Assembly: GCA_025935595.1 (NCBI GenBank)
Contig: JAICUZ010000127.1
Coordinates: 1-7,381 of the forward strand
Direction of reading: 5' to 3'
Origin: Burkholderiales bacterium
GTDB lineage: Bacteria > Actinomycetota > Thermoleophilia > Gaiellales > Gaiellaceae
DNA: 7,381 bases
Shown here: piece after piece, positions 5,651 to 7,381 of the stretch
Numbering within the stretch: the first letter of the stretch is position 1
How the letters are laid out: each line of letters opens with the position of its first letter
Translations under genes and position numbers: made by a program
Notes under the pieces: model-generated
Told to the model about the DNA's origin: nothing
Seen by the model: the letters and a program-made list of their open reading frames with translations, nothing else
Databases searched by the model: none

Positions 5651-6866
5651 ACGGCCGGCCCGAGGCGGCCGGCCCGATCGAGCGGCCGATCACCCCGGCC
5701 ACCGCGACGATCGTCAATACGTACGGCAAGGCATTGAACAGTGTGCCCCACTGGTTGCCGTAGGCGTTCGGCAGGCGATCCGAAAGTGCGCTCGAGAAGC
5801 CGAAGAGCAGGGTCGCGCACCACGTCGGGAACGGCCGCCACTTCCCGAACACGAGCGCGGCGAGGCCGATGAAGCCGGTGCCGCTCGTCATGTTCTCGTT
5901 GAACGAGTGCACGAACCCGAGCGAGAGATAGGCGCCCCCCATCGCTGCGATCGCGCCCGAGGCGATCACCGCCGTGTAGCGGATCTTGTACACCGAGATG
6001 CCGACCGTGTCTGCGGCTCGCGGATGTTCTCCGACCGAGCGCAGGCGCAGACCGTAGGGCGTTCGGAACACGAAGATGTACGTCCCGATCAGCAGGACGA
6101 ACGACAGCCAGATCATCAAGTTGAGCTGGCCGAAGATCGGCCCGACGAAGTACCAGTCCTTCAAGAAGTGCAGATGTATGTCCGGGATGCCGTAGTCGGC
6201 GATGTTGCCGGGCGTGCCCGAGTCGCCGTACTTCTGGATGAAGATGTAGCCGGTAATCCCGAGGGCGAGGAAGTTGATCGCGGTGCCCGAGATGATCTGG
6301 TCCACCTTCAGATGGATCGACCAAACGGCGTGGACCGCAGCCATCGCCATCCCGGCAAGAGACGCCGTGATCAGGCCGATCACCCACTCCCAGCCCGGCG
6401 CCCAGCCGTGCGCCCAGATCGCGCCCCAGATGCCGAAGAACGCGCCGGTCAGCAGCATCCCCTCCAGCGCGATGTTGATCACGCCGCTCCGCTCGCAGAA
6501 GAGCCCACCGATCGCGGCGAACGTGAGCGGCGTCGCGTAGCGAAGCGTGGCGGCCAGGAGCGCGCTCCAGACGACGACGGTGTCCAGATGCGCGGTCGAC
6601 GATCGTGTCGCGAGCACGCCGAACGCGATCCCGAGCAGGCCCGCCGCCACGGCACCCCCGCCGGCCCGTCGCTCGTCGCGCGCCCAGGCCCAGATCCCGG
6701 CTGCGATCGCGAGGAGCCCGAGCAGGATCGGGAGCACGACGGTCCGCGAGGCCAGCGGCGGCAACGCGAGCCAGAACGCGAGCGCGCCGATCGCGACCCC
6801 ACCGATTCCGACCGTCTTCGGATCGGTCCACCGGATCCCTCCGACACGCGCCGCGATCGCGGTCAT
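5637..6866 (-). CDS. ABC transporter permease, nucleoside/simple-sugar type (BPD_transp_2, NupQ-like)
   Basis: An inner-membrane permease subunit that would pair with the preceding permease, an ATPase and a BmpA-like lipoprotein to import nucleosides or a related substrate. The product is 409 residues. The family core starts at about residue 97, with FCERSGVINIALEGMLLTGA at 123-142 as its hallmark. Several membrane helices follow. RTPYGLRLRSVGEHPRAADT at 268-287 is the cytoplasmic loop contacting the ATPase. The conserved GFIGLAALVFGKWRP is at 331-345. The first roughly 90 residues are extra compared with the usual 300-320-residue NupQ-type subunit and contain about three hydrophobic segments. 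The ATG at 6864-6866 has GGAGG at 6872-6876, 5 nt away, and overlaps the upstream stop as ATGA, so translation is coupled. The substrate cannot be fixed from sequence alone; nucleoside is the best guess. Confidence 0.92.
   Translation of the reverse strand: MTAIAARVGGIRWTDPKTVGIGGVAIGALAFWLALPPLASRTVVLPILLGLLAIAAGIWAWARDERRAGGGAVAAGLLGIAFGVLATRSSTAHLDTVVVWSALLAATLRYATPLTFAAIGGLFCERSGVINIALEGMLLTGAFFGIWGAIWAHGWAPGWEWVIGLITASLAGMAMAAVHAVWSIHLKVDQIISGTAINFLALGITGYIFIQKYGDSGTPGNIADYGIPDIHLHFLKDWYFVGPIFGQLNLMIWLSFVLLIGTYIFVFRTPYGLRLRSVGEHPRAADTVGISVYKIRYTAVIASGAIAAMGGAYLSLGFVHSFNENMTSGTGFIGLAALVFGKWRPFPTWCATLLFGFSSALSDRLPNAYGNQWGTLFNALPYVLTIVAVAGVIGRSIGPAASGRPYEKQ
5653..5674 (-). repeat. GC-only hairpin upstream of the small membrane protein start
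   Basis: Two copies of GGCCGGCC (5653-5660 and 5667-5674) form a perfect 8-bp, all-GC inverted repeat with a 6-base loop. Because the octamer is itself palindromic it also appears as a direct repeat: CGGCCGGCCCGA occurs at 5652-5663 and 5666-5677. It lies within the last codons of the permease gene and ends 2 nt before the ATG at 5648-5650. It could hinder initiation of the downstream gene or slow transcription. Codon bias alone could also produce it. Confidence 0.45.
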
Positions 6867-7381
6867 GCAGGCCTCCGGCGCTTCTTCAACCAGACGCCGA
6901 TGCCGCCCAGATTGAGGCCGACGAACAAGATCACGAGCCCCTGGATGATCGTCGTCAGGTTGCCGGCGAGATCCGGGCGGAAGATCGACGGGTCGAGCTG
7001 CCGGCCCGACGTGCCGTTGATCAGCGCGCCGAAGAGGAGCGACGCGAGACCGACGCCGAGTGCGGTGTTGCGTCCGAGTAGCGCAGCGGCGAGCCCGATG
7101 AAGCCGATCTGACTCGCCTGGATGTCGTTCTCCCCGAGCCGGTACTCCCAGCCCGTGACGTCGAGCGCGCCCGCGAGGCCCGCGAACGCACCGGCAATCG
7201 CCATCGCGAGGAAGTAGCTGCGGGCAACCGAGACGCCGCCGTACCGCGCTGCCTCGGGATTGAACCCCACGGCGCGCACCTCGAAGCCGAGCGTCGTCCG
7301 GTTGATGATCAGCCAGTAGACGACGAGCATCCCGATCGCGATGAAGATCCCGATCGAGAGACCCTGCAGGATCGCGATTCC
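6863..7381 (-). CDS. ABC transporter permease, nucleoside/simple-sugar type (NupP-like), 5' end missing
   Basis: First permease of the pair, cut by the right edge of the window. The frame is open to 7381, so the ATG at 7328-7330 is internal and not the start; 172 C-terminal residues are visible. The loop RTTLGFEVRAVGFNPEAARY just after it is the BPD_transp_2 cytoplasmic loop that contacts the ATPase. It is followed by YGGVSVARSYFLAMAIAGAF, the conserved GFIGLAAALLGRN, further membrane helices and a basic tail, WLKKRRRPA. This matches the NupP/YufP type of nucleoside transporter subunit, which is normally encoded just ahead of its NupQ-type partner, as here. The stop codon overlaps the next ATG by 4 nt (ATGA). 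The ATPase and substrate-binding lipoprotein genes are expected to the right, outside the window. Confidence 0.92.
   Translation of the reverse strand, partial: GIAILQGLSIGIFIAIGMLVVYWLIINRTTLGFEVRAVGFNPEAARYGGVSVARSYFLAMAIAGAFAGLAGALDVTGWEYRLGENDIQASQIGFIGLAAALLGRNTALGVGLASLLFGALINGTSGRQLDPSIFRPDLAGNLTTIIQGLVILFVGLNLGGIGVWLKKRRRPA

Noticed and set aside
4592..5737. Plus-strand open frame opposite rodZ and the small membrane protein
   Set aside because: Antisense shadow with Arg/Asp/Pro-rich low complexity; it crosses several real gene boundaries.
5523..7112. Plus-strand 529-codon open frame opposite the permeases
   Set aside because: Translation is Arg/Asp/Glu-rich without domains. The minus strand carries clear permease motifs in the same DNA.
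7328..7330. ATG as the start of the first permease
   Set aside because: The frame stays open upstream to the window edge with a hydrophobic translation (GIAILQGLSIGIFIAIG), so the gene is truncated and this Met is internal.

Overview
This is a GC-rich chromosomal segment of about two thirds G+C in which every supported gene is on the minus strand. The likely source is a deep-branching actinobacterium, perhaps class Thermoleophilia. The grounds are the codon bias, the order rodZ-like / cinA / thpR / recA / recX / rny, a Gram-positive/actinobacterial LexA box at recA, and GTG or TTG starts. This placement is inference; no rRNA or other phylogenetic marker beyond recA is present.

In the direction of transcription (right to left), the right third holds the end of a nucleoside/sugar-type ABC transporter operon. 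It has a 5'-truncated permease (6863-7381), a second permease overlapping it by 4 nt (5637-6866), and a small three-helix membrane protein overlapping that by 14 nt (5327-5650). The ATPase and the lipoprotein binding protein expected for this family would lie beyond the right edge.

The middle and left hold a compact housekeeping cluster. A RodZ-like membrane-anchored HTH protein (4583-5290) is followed by CinA/PncC (3333-4598), the 2H-family RNA phosphodiesterase ThpR (2766-3305), RecA (1688-2761) and RecX (1270-1716). After a gap of 247 nt, which is less GC-rich towards recX, comes RNase Y (1-1022, cut by the left edge before the HD motif). The genes from rodZ to recX overlap or nearly touch, so they can be read as one transcript. 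recA also appears to have its own SOS-controlled promoter inside thpR: a perfect CGAAC-N4-GTTCG palindrome at 2862-2875, followed by a TANNNT -10 candidate. DNA-damage induction of recA-recX would then be independent of the upstream genes.

I see no mobile element, CRISPR array, tRNA, rRNA or clear new system. The most useful non-coding signals are the LexA box and two strong GC hairpins, at the initiation regions of the small membrane protein and of rodZ. The two hairpins may mark a boundary between the transporter operon and the rodZ-recX cluster.
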